From contig NZ_FNRX01000002.1 in the NCBI RefSeq assembly GCF_900105195.1, forward strand, positions 4,278,001-4,342,000: DNA of 64,000 nucleotides, in the 5' to 3' direction. Below are positions 23,868 to 31,684 of the stretch, piece by piece. The position numbers were made by a program, and so were the translations under genes. The notes below the pieces were generated by a model. The model saw only the letters and a list, made by a program, of their open reading frames with translations. It had not been told where the DNA came from and made no database searches. Source of the stretch: Rhodococcus pyridinivorans. GTDB lineage: Bacteria > Actinomycetota > Actinomycetes > Mycobacteriales > Mycobacteriaceae. How positions within the stretch are numbered: the stretch's first letter is position 1; every line of letters starts with the position of its first letter.

Positions 23868-24631
23868 GCCGCACCGCCGTAGTACTTCGCCCACACTCGA
23901 TCGAACAGGTCGCGGTCGGCCTCGGTGTAGGCGTTCACCGGACGGATCTGCCCCGACTTCGTTTCGAGCGGGTACTGCTTCGGATCCTCGCCGTGCTCCA
24001 GCTGGTACATCGCCTTGAGTCGCTTACCGAACACGGGCGAGACGGACTTGACCTCGTCGCGCGTCAGGCCCTTCTCCTCGAGGTAGGTCTGCGCGTAGAG
24101 CGGCGTCGTCGCGGGGTCGAGCTCCGGCGCCTCGCCGAGCGCGCGGGCCAGGACGAGCCGTGCCTTCGCTTCGAGGTGGCGCGGGTCGATGAGCCCTTGT
24201 GCGAGCTGCATGAGTTCCATCTGCCGCTTGGACACGTCCAGTGCGGTAGCGAGCTTGGACTCCACGACCTCGGCCTGCCGGGTGCGGATCGCGAAGTAGG
24301 ACTGCGCGGAGGCAATGGCAGGCTTGCGGGGGTCACCGTTCATCACGACGAGGTAGGCGGCGAAGCGGGAGAGTTCGTAGTCCTCGCGGGAGTTCTTCCC
24401 CAGATTGCCGGCGTCGACAAGCTGGGTGACCTGCACAAACTCTTCCGTGGAGCTGGCGCCGGAGTTCTTTGCAGCGAGGATCGCCCGGTCGATGGCGGCA
24501 GCGAAGTTGCGCCAGGTCTCGTATTCGACGGCCTTGCAGAGGTCGCGGGCGGACCAGAATTCCGAGCCGTCAGAGCGGACCTGACGGATGGCGTCGAACG
24601 GGGACTGTCCCGGGATGTCGATGGCGTTCAT
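23864..24631 (-). CDS. Phage antirepressor (DinD/BRO-N like)
   Basis: 255 aa. The N-terminal domain has FDAIRQVRSDGSEFWSARDL, then LGKNSREDYELSRFAAYLVV and MNGDPRKPAIASAQSYFAIR. This is the DinD/BRO-like antirepressor domain, including the usual 'sequence DYELSRFACYLI' type motif and the 'A(Q)YFA' ending. The C-terminal part resembles KilAC-type antirepressor ends (YLEEKGLTRDEVKSVSPVFG). It is expected to counter the repressor and promote lytic growth. It is third in the leftward operon. Confidence 0.85.
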   Translation of the reverse strand: MNAIDIPGQSPFDAIRQVRSDGSEFWSARDLCKAVEYETWRNFAAAIDRAILAAKNSGASSTEEFVQVTQLVDAGNLGKNSREDYELSRFAAYLVVMNGDPRKPAIASAQSYFAIRTRQAEVVESKLATALDVSKRQMELMQLAQGLIDPRHLEAKARLVLARALGEAPELDPATTPLYAQTYLEEKGLTRDEVKSVSPVFGKRLKAMYQLEHGEDPKQYPLETKSGQIRPVNAYTEADRDLFDRVWAKYYGGAA

Positions 24632-24819
24632 GCGGCCACCACCAGACGCGATGTCTCGACCGCGAGACGCAACGAACCGAGACCGTCCTCGTACTCGAGG
24701 TCCCCGTCGATCTCCACGATCGCCAGGTGCTTACCGTCCACACCGACGCCGTACTCGATGACCGTGACCGCTTCGTCACTGTCCAGTCGGAGGGTGCGGC
24801 TATTCTGGATGACAGACAT
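24628..24819 (-). CDS. Small hypothetical early protein, 63 aa
   Basis: MSVIQNSRTLRLDSDEAVTV, then YEDGLGSLRLAVETSRLVVA; beta-rich, acidic. Ribosome site GAAGGGA precedes the ATG. It follows a hairpin and precedes the antirepressor by ATGA. Unknown function. Confidence 0.65.
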   Translation of the reverse strand: MSVIQNSRTLRLDSDEAVTVIEYGVGVDGKHLAIVEIDGDLEYEDGLGSLRLAVETSRLVVAA

Positions 24820-24839
24820 TGGATTCCCTTCTGTGTCGT

Positions 24840-24875
24840 GGCCCTCGTCCTGTGGCATCAGGCGAGGGCCTTTTT
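24840..24875 (+). terminator. Intrinsic terminator-like hairpin with T5 tract on plus strand
   Basis: GGCCCTCG with CCTG pairs with CAGG and CGAGGGCC around a six-base loop and is followed by TTTTT (24871-24875) reading rightward. Leftward it sits right after the Cro-like gene stop but has no U tract. Confidence 0.65.
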
Positions 24876-25174
24876 CATGCCGCTTGCTTCTTGCGTTCCT
24901 GGGCATGTTTCCCAGGATTGCTGTCCACCTTGACCAAAAAAAGATCATCGACAGCGACCTGCAAGTAATTCGCAATGCGGAGCGCGGGCTCTGGCTCCAA
25001 GGTCTTCACTTCCCCCTTCAGAAGTCGGCCCAAGTACGAGTGGGCCTTCCAGCCCGCGGCTCGGGCCAACTCTCGCTGGGAGACGTCTTGGATAGCCATC
25101 AGCCGTGCGAGGCGCTTTCGGTCCTGAAGGATCATGTACAGCTCCCCGATTCGGATGGGCGTTACTTGCGTCAT
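24875..25174 (-). CDS. Cro-like XRE-family regulator, first leftward gene
   Basis: 99 aa from the ATG at 25174. LMAIQDVSQRELARAAGWKA and SYLGRLLKGEVKTLEPEPAL, then RIANYLQVAVDDLFLVKVD is a lambda-repressor-like HTH domain. It is the first gene of the leftward lytic transcript and diverges from the repressor gene, so it takes the position of Cro. A candidate promoter lies 37 bases or more upstream. Confidence 0.88.
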   Translation of the reverse strand: MTQVTPIRIGELYMILQDRKRLARLMAIQDVSQRELARAAGWKAHSYLGRLLKGEVKTLEPEPALRIANYLQVAVDDLFLVKVDSNPGKHAQERKKQAA

Positions 25175-25202
25175 TGAAGTTACCTCAATTGGTCCGTGGT
25201 GT

Positions 25203-25247
25203 CCAGGATTCCTGGAAATAGTAGGCACGCCGGTGTCCATAGCGCAA
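25203..25247 (-). promoter_or_regulatory. Candidate leftward lytic promoter with overlapping operator
   Basis: On the minus strand TTGCGC (25242-25247) and TACTAT (25218-25223) are 18 bases apart. The start site would fall on the palindrome CCAGG-ATT-CCTGG (25203-25215), a good repressor or Cro site. ATTCCTGG recurs at 25334-25341, and variants of ACTTGCG occur at 25163, 25243 and 25264. The divergent repressor could use CTGACG/TAGAGT (25282/25304). Predictions by eye only. Confidence 0.5.
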
Positions 25248-25394
25248 GTGGCAAGTCGATTACATTTGCGCACGTGGTGGGCTGACGTGCAGCGATGGGA
25301 AAGTAGAGTTCAATCCGGTTAGTGGCCGCCATCATTCCTGGGCAGGTGGCCGCACTCCTAGACGTCGCATGAGCGAGAGGCTGAACTGATCATC

Positions 25395-26060
25395 GTGAAC
25401 GCAAAGCACCCACTCGGAGCCCTCATCGAGCAGGCCAAGAAAGCCAACGGCTGGTCTGACATCGATGTCGCAAACCGAGCCAAGGCACGCGGACACGAGC
25501 TCAGCAAGTCCAACGTCGCACGCATCCGCAACGACGAAGTGACGACGCTCGTCGGCAAGCAGCTCCACGCCCTCTCCGCAGGGCTGGGCATCCCGGTGCA
25601 GCAGCTCGCTGCCGCCGGCCTCGAGAGCATGGGCATTCCGGGCTATATCGCGTCAGCCACCGACGCCGAGCAAGCCGTCCGGTTGGACCCATCGCTTCCG
25701 GACCATGTCCGACGCACGTTGATCACGATCATTCGCAACGAGCGCGACCGATACCTAGGAGATCCGCATGGAGCAGGCACCGAAGAAGAGCAGGAACCGC
25801 GGTCGCAAGCGGGCGGCCCGGAGCACGGCGGCGAGGCTCGCGGCGATCGCCGCCGGACAGGAGCCTCCATGACGCGCACCAAGGTCACACGCTTGACTCG
25901 CCGTAAACAAGCCTCCGAACTTGACGCGGCTGAACATGCAACATTCTCAGGCGATTCGGGAAGGATGCCGCCGCCGGATCAGCTGCGCGAAGAGCAGATC
26001 CTCGCGGCCCGCACCACCGACGACACCAGCAGCATGTACCCCGAGGATGACGACGAGTAA
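25395..26060 (+). CDS. Phage immunity repressor candidate (XRE HTH)
   Basis: 221 aa from a GTG at 25395. The N-terminal HTH domain runs over residues about 5 to 75 (IEQAKKANGWSDIDVANRAK, then LSKSNVARIRNDE). The middle is linker-like and the end acidic (TTDDTSSMYPEDDDE). There is no S24 autoprotease domain of the LexA/CI type, so inactivation must be by another route. The ImmA-type protease gene immediately downstream is the obvious partner. Transcribed divergently from the Cro-like gene. Confidence 0.85.
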   Translation: MNAKHPLGALIEQAKKANGWSDIDVANRAKARGHELSKSNVARIRNDEVTTLVGKQLHALSAGLGIPVQQLAAAGLESMGIPGYIASATDAEQAVRLDPSLPDHVRRTLITIIRNERDRYLGDPHGAGTEEEQEPRSQAGGPEHGGEARGDRRRTGASMTRTKVTRLTRRKQASELDAAEHATFSGDSGRMPPPDQLREEQILAARTTDDTSSMYPEDDDE

Positions 26061-26093
26061 CTACGCCGGGTCGTAGATTTCCCCGCCTAACGG

Positions 26094-26109
26094 TCGAACA
26101 CGTGTTCTA
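26094..26109 (+). promoter_or_regulatory. SOS (LexA) box-like palindrome upstream of immA
   Basis: TCGAAC-ACGT-GTTCTA matches the Gram-positive/actinobacterial LexA consensus TCGAAC-N4-GTTCGA at 11 of 12 fixed positions, with an exact 12-base core palindrome (26096-26107). It ends 9 bases before the ATG. A TCTAAT at 26106-26111 could be the -10 of a leaderless transcript, so a bound repressor would block it. Confidence 0.65.
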
Positions 26110-26118
26110 ATCCTGATC

Positions 26119-26571
26119 ATGGGGAGGAACACACATCGGCACCGGTGGCACCCGTGGCGATACCTCGCGCACCGCCACCCCCACCTGCGCGTCACCTGCG
26201 ACTACGTCCTGCCAGAATCACGCAGAGGACTCGCGACCACCGAAGGCATCTACCTCGACCGGCGACTCACCCAAGCCGGCCGACGATGCACCCTCACCCA
26301 CGAGATCATCCACCTCGAACGCGGCATCCTGCCCGACCACCCACACTTCACCGCGTACGAGGAACACATCGTCGAAGTCCTGGCCGCCCGTAGACTCATC
26401 GCTATCCCCCGACTCATCGACGGACTGCTGTGGACTCAACACCCATACGAGCTCGCCGACGAACTGTGGGTCGACGTCGACACCCTCACCACCCGCGTGC
26501 AACACCTCACCCGCGAGGAACGCGCACACATCATCCGCGAGCTCGCCGAAAAGCAGCCCTGGAACAACTAG
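26119..26571 (+). CDS. ImmA/IrrE-family metallopeptidase
   Basis: 150 aa. The zinc-binding HEIIH is at residues 61 to 65 (TLTHEIIHLERG), with a third ligand likely among the acidic residues in YEEHIVEVLAARRLI. In ICEBs1 and phi105-like elements ImmA cleaves the ImmR/XRE repressor, and the gene lies beside the repressor as here. No clear ribosome site precedes the ATG, which fits a leaderless message. The length is near the short end for the family. Flanked by repressor (58 bases away) and integrase (7 bases away). Confidence 0.9.
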   Translation: MGRNTHRHRWHPWRYLAHRHPHLRVTCDYVLPESRRGLATTEGIYLDRRLTQAGRRCTLTHEIIHLERGILPDHPHFTAYEEHIVEVLAARRLIAIPRLIDGLLWTQHPYELADELWVDVDTLTTRVQHLTREERAHIIRELAEKQPWNN

Positions 26572-26578
26572 AGGTCAC

Positions 26579-27787
26579 ATGGCCCGCCAACAGCTACCAC
26601 CGCAAATCAAGAAGATCGAACTCGAACGCAAGGAACGCAGCAAACCCGTCATCCGATACCAACTCACCGTCGATATCGGCGTAGACCCGGAGACCGGGAA
26701 GCGCAAGCAACTCCGCAAACGGTTCGACACCGAGGAGAAAGCACGCAAGGCACTCGCCGAAGTGCAGTCGAAGGTAAAGGCCGGCACCTACGTTCACGAC
26801 CACGGCGTGACGGTGGCGGAGGTGATCGACAGCTACCTCACCTCGAAGCACGCGTTGAAGCCGTCCACTGCCTCGGGGTACAAGGTGTCGTTGGCGCCGA
26901 TCCGGCAGCAGCTCGGAGACGTGCCGGTGCAGAAGCTGACCCGCCGGCACTTGGATGAGTTGATTGCGGTGTTGCGTGCCGGGGAACTTCCCACCGAAGC
27001 GGGCACGGCCCGAAGCCCGTGGAAGGCCCGGACAGTGAATCAGATGCTGACCGTGTTCTCCGCAGCATTGGATAACCTCGTGAAGGAAGGCACCCTCGTC
27101 CGCAACGTCGCAGCGTTGATCGACAAGCTGCCCGACGAACGCGAAGAATCCGAAACATGGTCGGAGGATGAGGTGGAGCGGTTCCTCCTCGAGTGCCGTG
27201 ATGATCCGTACGCGCACGCCTGGTACCTCGCCCTCAGCGGACTGCGGCGCGGGGAGATCTGCGGACTCAAATGGGACGACATCAACCTCGAGGCGAAGAC
27301 CCTCACGATCGTCCGGGCCCGGGTCACTCACGGCAAGGTGACGTCGGAGGGCACCCCGAAGTCGAAGCGATCCCGCCGAACCCTGCCGCTACCTGACGAT
27401 CTCGTGCGGCAACTGAAAGCTGCTCGCAAACGTCAGGCCGCCGATCGGCTACTGCTCGGTGAGGCATGGACCGATTCTGGGTACGTGATCGTCGACCAGG
27501 CCGGCCAACCCCTGTCCCCTGGCGCGTTGTCGTCACGCTGGGTGCATGCGGTGGAGCGGGCGAAGGTGCCACAGATTCGGTTGCACGATGCCCGCCATAC
27601 CTGCGCGACGTTGATGCACCTGCGGAATGTGCCGATCGCCGTGATCGCGGCGTGGCTGGGGCACGCGTCGGCCGCATTCACTCTGTCGCGGTATGCGCAT
27701 TCGCAGGATTCGGCGATGGCCGCGGCCGCCGAGTTGTCTCCGATTGTGACACTTCGTGACAATTCTGCCTCCGGTGAAGGCCGGTGA
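26579..27787 (+). CDS. int: Tyrosine integrase
   Basis: 402 aa phage integrase. The N-terminal arm-binding part carries an AP2-like beta stretch (YQLTVDIGVDPETGKRKQLR). A SAM-like core-binding domain covers about 75 to 180. The catalytic domain has Arg223 (GLRRGE), His336 and Arg339 (HDARH), His362 (WLGH) and Tyr372 (SRYAH). It ends 24 bases from the tRNA-Leu 3' end. The gene runs toward the tRNA and directly follows immA, so the lysogeny genes form one rightward unit. Confidence 0.96.
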   Translation: MARQQLPPQIKKIELERKERSKPVIRYQLTVDIGVDPETGKRKQLRKRFDTEEKARKALAEVQSKVKAGTYVHDHGVTVAEVIDSYLTSKHALKPSTASGYKVSLAPIRQQLGDVPVQKLTRRHLDELIAVLRAGELPTEAGTARSPWKARTVNQMLTVFSAALDNLVKEGTLVRNVAALIDKLPDEREESETWSEDEVERFLLECRDDPYAHAWYLALSGLRRGEICGLKWDDINLEAKTLTIVRARVTHGKVTSEGTPKSKRSRRTLPLPDDLVRQLKAARKRQAADRLLLGEAWTDSGYVIVDQAGQPLSPGALSSRWVHAVERAKVPQIRLHDARHTCATLMHLRNVPIAVIAAWLGHASAAFTLSRYAHSQDSAMAAAAELSPIVTLRDNSASGEGR

Positions 27788-27811
27788 GACTCGAAAACCG
27801 GCTCTGACCTG

Positions 27812-27885
27812 TGCCCCTAGTCGGACTCGAACCGACACTCGGCGGATTTTAAGTCCGCTGCCTCTGCCAATTGGGCTATAGGGGC
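27812..27885 (-). tRNA. tRNA-Leu(UAA), prophage attachment target
   Basis: Reading leftward, acceptor GCCCCTA pairs with TAGGGGC. The anticodon stem GCGGA/TCCGC encloses loop CTTAAAA with anticodon TAA, and the T arm is GTCGG/CCGAC. Discriminator A; CCA is not encoded. The variable loop is only about five bases (CGAGT), whereas bacterial tRNA-Leu is normally class II with a long variable arm. The 3' end faces the integrase, marking the expected attR/attL core. Confidence 0.9.
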
Positions 27886-28232
27886 GTGGGGATCACATTA
27901 GCGTTCACGACTGTCCACCACCGCGCCGGGGCGCGAGGTTCTTGAAGTACCGTGCGACGGGACGGCGTTCGTATCCTCTCCCCTCGTAGACGGAGGCCGG
28001 TACAGCCCGAGGACGGGACGCCACGCCCGGAGGGAGAGATCGAGTACGTCACTTCGTCGTTCGGCCGTGCAAGGTTCGATCCTCATTGCTCCTCGACCTC
28101 CTCGGATCCGACTTCGAATGTGCTCCTCGCCCGGGCTGTAACGCACCTCGATTTCCGGCCGACATCCTGCGGGGAGACAAGTACACAGCGGACAGCCGGG
28201 TGGTGAACCGGGCACGAAGAGAAGGACCATGG
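27886..28232. other. Intergenic region between tRNA-Leu and lipase
   Basis: 347 bases. It must hold the tRNA promoter (leftward) and the lipase promoter (rightward). Open frames on either strand here look like chance GC-rich frames. No repeat, hairpin or RNA gene stands out. Confidence 0.5.
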
Positions 28233-29486
28233 ATGCGCTTCACGACCGCACGCCCACTGACCGGGCGACTCGCCACCGCAGTAGCCGTCATGGCCCTGGC
28301 AGCGACGCCGAGCCTGGTGGCCGCACCCTCCGCACAGGCCGAAGGCATCGTCTACCCCGCGTCCGTGAACGACTCCTTCTACAGCACCCCCGACGACATC
28401 GCCGATCGGCAGCCCGGTGACGTCCTCGCCGCGCGCGTCCTTCCGCCGCCGCTCGGATTTCCCGGCACCGACGCCGTCCAGTTGAAGTTCCGGTCGACGA
28501 ACTCCGCCGGCGAACCGATCTCCGCAGTGACCACCGTGCTGTCCCCTCAGGGTGGGGCGCCGGGTCGTCCGCTCGTCTCGTACCAAGCCATCATCAACGC
28601 ACTCGGGCTCGAATGCGCGCCGTCGACGGCGCTGTACGCACCGAACCCGCTGCGAGGGATCCGGGAGTCTCCCGGCCTGCTCATCGCGATCCAGCGCGGC
28701 TGGTCGCTGGCCGTTCCCGATCATCTCGGACCGAACAGCGCCTACGGCGCCGCGAAGGTCGGCGGGCAGATCACCCTCGACGGCATCCGGGCCGCGCAAC
28801 GCTACGCACCGCTCGAACTCGCCGACAGTCCGGTCGGCATCGCCGGCTACTCCGGCGGCGGGATGGCGACAGCGATGGCCGCAGCACTCGCCCCGACCTA
28901 CGCGCCCGAGATCCCGATCGTCGGCTCCGCCTACGGTGGCGTCCCGATGGACATCGGCGAGATGGCCCGGGAACTCGGCGAATCCGCGCATCCCGCCTTC
29001 GGATTGGCGATGGCGGCCGCCCTCGGCCTCGAACGTGAGTACCCGGACCGCATGCCGGTCAGCGAGCAGCTCAACGGTGCGGGGCGGGAACTGCGCGACC
29101 GCATCGCCAACGCGTGCACCAACGAAATCCTGCTCGCCGGTGCCGGTCGCAGCATGGCCGACGTCGCCGACGCGGCGGCGGGCCTTGCCCTGCTCGACAG
29201 CCCGACCGTGCAGGAGGTGCTGATGGAGAACAGCGTCGAGAAGGTCGCGACGGTGCCGAATGCCCCGGTGTACGAGTGGCATTCACCGACCGACGTGCTG
29301 ATTCCTCTCGATGCGATCTCCACGACGCTGCGCAGGTACTGCGACGCCGGGGTGGCGGTGCGGACCGAACTCGTGCCGAGCCCGGATCACATCACTGCCG
29401 CCGTGATCGGCTTGCCGGGTGCGCTGGACTTCCTCGACGGCCGATTCGCCGGCGTTGCGCCGTCGTCGGACTGCGGGACGGTATGA
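28233..29486 (+). CDS. Secreted lipase (LIP family)
   Basis: 417 aa from the ATG at 28233; upstream in-frame sequence lacks signal features. An export signal of about 36 residues ends near APSAQA. Alpha/beta hydrolase fold with nucleophile Ser207 in GYSGGG, Asp in HSPTDVLIP and His in PSPDHITA near the C-terminus. The family (Candida antarctica lipase A-like secretory lipases) is common in Rhodococcus and mycobacteria and hydrolyses triacylglycerols or related esters. ATGA overlap with the next gene makes a two-gene operon. Confidence 0.88.
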   Translation: MRFTTARPLTGRLATAVAVMALAATPSLVAAPSAQAEGIVYPASVNDSFYSTPDDIADRQPGDVLAARVLPPPLGFPGTDAVQLKFRSTNSAGEPISAVTTVLSPQGGAPGRPLVSYQAIINALGLECAPSTALYAPNPLRGIRESPGLLIAIQRGWSLAVPDHLGPNSAYGAAKVGGQITLDGIRAAQRYAPLELADSPVGIAGYSGGGMATAMAAALAPTYAPEIPIVGSAYGGVPMDIGEMARELGESAHPAFGLAMAAALGLEREYPDRMPVSEQLNGAGRELRDRIANACTNEILLAGAGRSMADVADAAAGLALLDSPTVQEVLMENSVEKVATVPNAPVYEWHSPTDVLIPLDAISTTLRRYCDAGVAVRTELVPSPDHITAAVIGLPGALDFLDGRFAGVAPSSDCGTV

Positions 29487-29965
29487 ACACCGCTCGGAGC
29501 GTGACTGGACGACAATTCCGTCGGACGTTCGCGGTCGGCGGCATGTCGCTTGCCCTGCTCGCGGTTCTTCCGGGCACGGCGTCCGCGCACCACCAGGAGT
29601 TCGTTCCCCTGCCGACCACATACTCGTTGGGGCGGGACCACTCGGTACCGTGCAGCGGGCAGCTGACCGGCCACGTGTTCGCCCCGCACCATCGACCGGG
29701 AACGATCCTCATCGATCTGTCCTGGTCGACGTTCTTGGGCGGTTCGTGCACCATCACCGCATTCGTCAACCACTGGGGAAGCAAGAGGAACGGCGTACGC
29801 GCCCTCGAGCTGACGTCTGCTCCCGGCGAACCCGGACACGCTCCCAGCGGACAGATCAGTATCGACATCGGTTCCGGCGATGCGGGAATGACAGTGACCA
29901 CGGACGGCCTCAGCACGACCTATCTCGACCCCGCCCGGTTCACCACTCGTCTCACGGTGCCCTGA
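29483..29965 (+). CDS. Small secreted protein, lipase operon partner
   Basis: 160 aa. Signal peptide RTFAVGGMSLALLAVLPGTA with cleavage after SAHA-like TASAHH. The mature part has two Cys (PCSGQLTG and GGSCTITA), beta-rich, so probably one disulphide. Coupled to the lipase by ATGA. No family recognised; an accessory or substrate-binding role for the lipase is inference from coupling. Confidence 0.75.
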   Translation: MNTARSVTGRQFRRTFAVGGMSLALLAVLPGTASAHHQEFVPLPTTYSLGRDHSVPCSGQLTGHVFAPHHRPGTILIDLSWSTFLGGSCTITAFVNHWGSKRNGVRALELTSAPGEPGHAPSGQISIDIGSGDAGMTVTTDGLSTTYLDPARFTTRLTVP

Positions 29966-30017
29966 CGGGATTTCCGGTCGTCACAATCGTTTCCGCTCGA
30001 TCCGGCCAGGACATGCA

Positions 30018-30050
30018 TCAGGCCCGCCTCGAATGACGAGGCGGGCCTGA
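30018..30050. terminator. Bidirectional terminator after lipase operon
   Basis: Perfect 14-base arms TCAGGCCCGCCTCG and CGAGGCGGGCCTGA with a five-base loop, between convergent genes. It would stop both the lipase message and the leftward ppx/csp-fragment message. Confidence 0.8.
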
Positions 30051-30086
30051 TGGTGTCTCGGATCCCCTGGGGGACGGGAGATCGAA

Positions 30087-30211
30087 TCAGATCACGGTGA
30101 TACCGGTGGCCTGGGGACCCTCGGCACCCTGGCCGATCTCGAAGCGCACGCGCTGGTTCTCGTCGAGGCTGCGGTAGCCGCCCGACTGGATCTCCGAGTA
30201 GTGCGGATCAA
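30087..30211 (-). pseudogene. C-terminal fragment of a cold-shock protein gene
   Basis: Translation gives [20 protein letters not shown], then [18 protein letters not shown] and a stop, the C-terminal 60 percent of a CspA-type protein. The N-terminal part with the RNP1 motif (KWFNAEKGFGFI) is missing. Upstream the sequence becomes FFDP and then the ppx stop codon. There is no start codon or ribosome site, so this is a 5'-truncated remnant of a rearrangement at about 30211. Confidence 0.85.
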
Positions 30212-30215
30212 AGAA

Positions 30216-31160
30216 CTAGCGGGCGACGGACAGGGCGATGCCGTCGAGGATGTCGTGCTCGCTCACGACCAGCTCGGTGATGCCGGCTCGGCGGCCGAGT
30301 TCCTCGGCGAGGACCGTGGTGATGATCGAGCCGCCGCCGATGACGTCGACGCGGCCGGGATGCATCGGGCCGAGCGCCGCGCGCTTCTCGCGGGTCGCGG
30401 CGACGAGACCGTCGCACACCTCGCGCAGGCGGTCGAACGGCACCGACGACAAGTGGATCTTCTCGGAGTCGTACTCGTCGAGTTCGAGGGCGAGCGCGGC
30501 GAGGGTGGTCATGGTGCCCGCGACACCCACCCAGGTGTGGGCCTGCTCGACCGGCACCCGCTCGAGCGCTTCGCGGATCTTGTCCGCCGCGACCTCCCGT
30601 GCCGCAGCGACCTGCGCGGCGGTCGGCGGGTCGTCGTGCAGGCACCGTTCGGTCAGCCGGACGCAGCCGATGTCGGTGGAGTAGGCGGCGTGCACACCGT
30701 CGGCGTCGCCGAGCACGACCTCGGTGGATCCGCCACCGAGATCGACGACGACGAAAGGCCCACGCGCGGAGTCGAGTTCGCCGACCGCACCAGCGAAGGA
30801 CAGACGCGCCTCCTCGTCGCCGGTGATGACCTCTGCCTCGGCTCCGGGGATCACGGCACCGAGCACCTCGCGGGTCATCGCGAAGAAGTCCTCACGGTTG
30901 CTCGCGTCGCGCGTGGCCGAGGTGGCAACCATGCGAACGGCGGTGGCGCCGGTCTCGCGGATCAGGTCGGCGTACTCCACCAGCGCGACCCGCGTGCGTT
31001 CGATCGCCTCGGGGGCGAGACGACCGGTGGCGTCGACGCCCTGCCCGAGCCGCACGACCTTCATGAGGCGGGTGACGTCGGTGAGGGTACCGTCCTTCGC
31101 GATGTCGGCGATCAGAAGGCGGATGGAGTTGGTGCCGCAGTCGATTCCCGCGACCCTCAC
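30216..31160 (-). CDS. ppx: Ppx/GppA phosphatase (exopolyphosphatase)
   Basis: 314 aa from the GTG at 31160 (GTGA overlap with DUF501). The actin-like ATPase motifs are present: VAGIDCGTNSIRLL at the N-terminus, FVVVDLGGGSTEVV in the middle, and VDVIGGGSIITTVL near the C-terminus. It hydrolyses polyphosphate or pppGpp. It corresponds to Rv1026 in the mycobacterial order. The gene ends next to the csp fragment. Confidence 0.92.
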   Translation of the reverse strand: MRVAGIDCGTNSIRLLIADIAKDGTLTDVTRLMKVVRLGQGVDATGRLAPEAIERTRVALVEYADLIRETGATAVRMVATSATRDASNREDFFAMTREVLGAVIPGAEAEVITGDEEARLSFAGAVGELDSARGPFVVVDLGGGSTEVVLGDADGVHAAYSTDIGCVRLTERCLHDDPPTAAQVAAAREVAADKIREALERVPVEQAHTWVGVAGTMTTLAALALELDEYDSEKIHLSSVPFDRLREVCDGLVAATREKRAALGPMHPGRVDVIGGGSIITTVLAEELGRRAGITELVVSEHDILDGIALSVAR

Positions 31161-31684
31161 TGTTTTTCTCCACGAAGCTCGGCGTAGGTGGGCCAGTCGG
31201 CGGGGATCGCCGTGCCACGCAGACCGGCGTCGGCGGCGAGGGCTACGGATTCGTCGCCGAGCGGGTTGACGCCCGGTCCCTTCGCGAGCGAATGGGCGAT
31301 CAGCACGTGCAGACACTTGACGCGTTCGGGCATGCCGCCGCCGGTGAAGTCGGTGCCGAGCGACTCGATCGCGTCGCGTTCGGCCAGGTACGACTCGTGG
31401 GCGCGCAGGTAGCCCGCAGCAAGTTCCTCGTCGGTGCCGAGGCGCTCGGTCATCTCCTTCATGACCCCGGCGGATTCCTGCCGGCTCGCTTCGGCTGTGA
31501 GGCGCGGGTCGGTGAGGTAGTACAGCGTCGGGAAGGGCGTGCCGTCGGGCAGCTTGGGCGCGGTCTTCACCACTCCGGGCGCACCGTCGGGGCAACGGTA
31601 GGCGATGGCCAGGACGCCGCGGGGTTCGCGCCCGAGCTGGGCGGCGACGGCGTCGAGGTCTTCTTGCGTGACGTGATCGGTCAC
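31157..31684 (-). CDS. DUF501 family protein
   Basis: 175 aa from the GTG at 31684. Sequence features of DUF501 are visible: GVLAIAYRCPDGAPGVVKTA and PKLPDGTPFPTLYYLTDPRL, then GGGMPERVKCLHVLIAHSLA. Conserved across actinobacteria between the FtsB-like and ppx genes (Rv1025). Function not established. Overlaps both neighbours by GTGA. Confidence 0.9.
   Translation of the reverse strand: MTDHVTQEDLDAVAAQLGREPRGVLAIAYRCPDGAPGVVKTAPKLPDGTPFPTLYYLTDPRLTAEASRQESAGVMKEMTERLGTDEELAAGYLRAHESYLAERDAIESLGTDFTGGGMPERVKCLHVLIAHSLAKGPGVNPLGDESVALAADAGLRGTAIPADWPTYAELRGEKQ

Larger units (their letters stand above)
1..27830. mobile_element. Temperate siphovirus-type prophage (left end outside window)
   Basis: The stretch holds, in standard siphophage order on the minus strand, terminase, portal, MuF-like protein, scaffold, capsid, connectors, tail tube, tail chaperones and tape measure. 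An early region and a rightward repressor/ImmA/integrase cassette precede these. The integrase stop at 27787 lies 24 bases from the 3' end of a tRNA-Leu gene, the usual arrangement for a tRNA-integrated phage. The right boundary is therefore placed inside or at the tRNA 3' end. The left boundary, lysis genes and remaining tail genes are not in the window. No decayed or disrupted essential gene was seen, so the element could be intact. Confidence 0.95.

Noticed and set aside
27898..28230. Leftward 110-codon frame in the tRNA-lipase gap
   Set aside because: No ribosome site, mixed composition and no recognisable domain; treated as non-coding.
30087..30215. Intact cold-shock gene
   Set aside because: The N-terminal RNA-binding half and start codon are missing.
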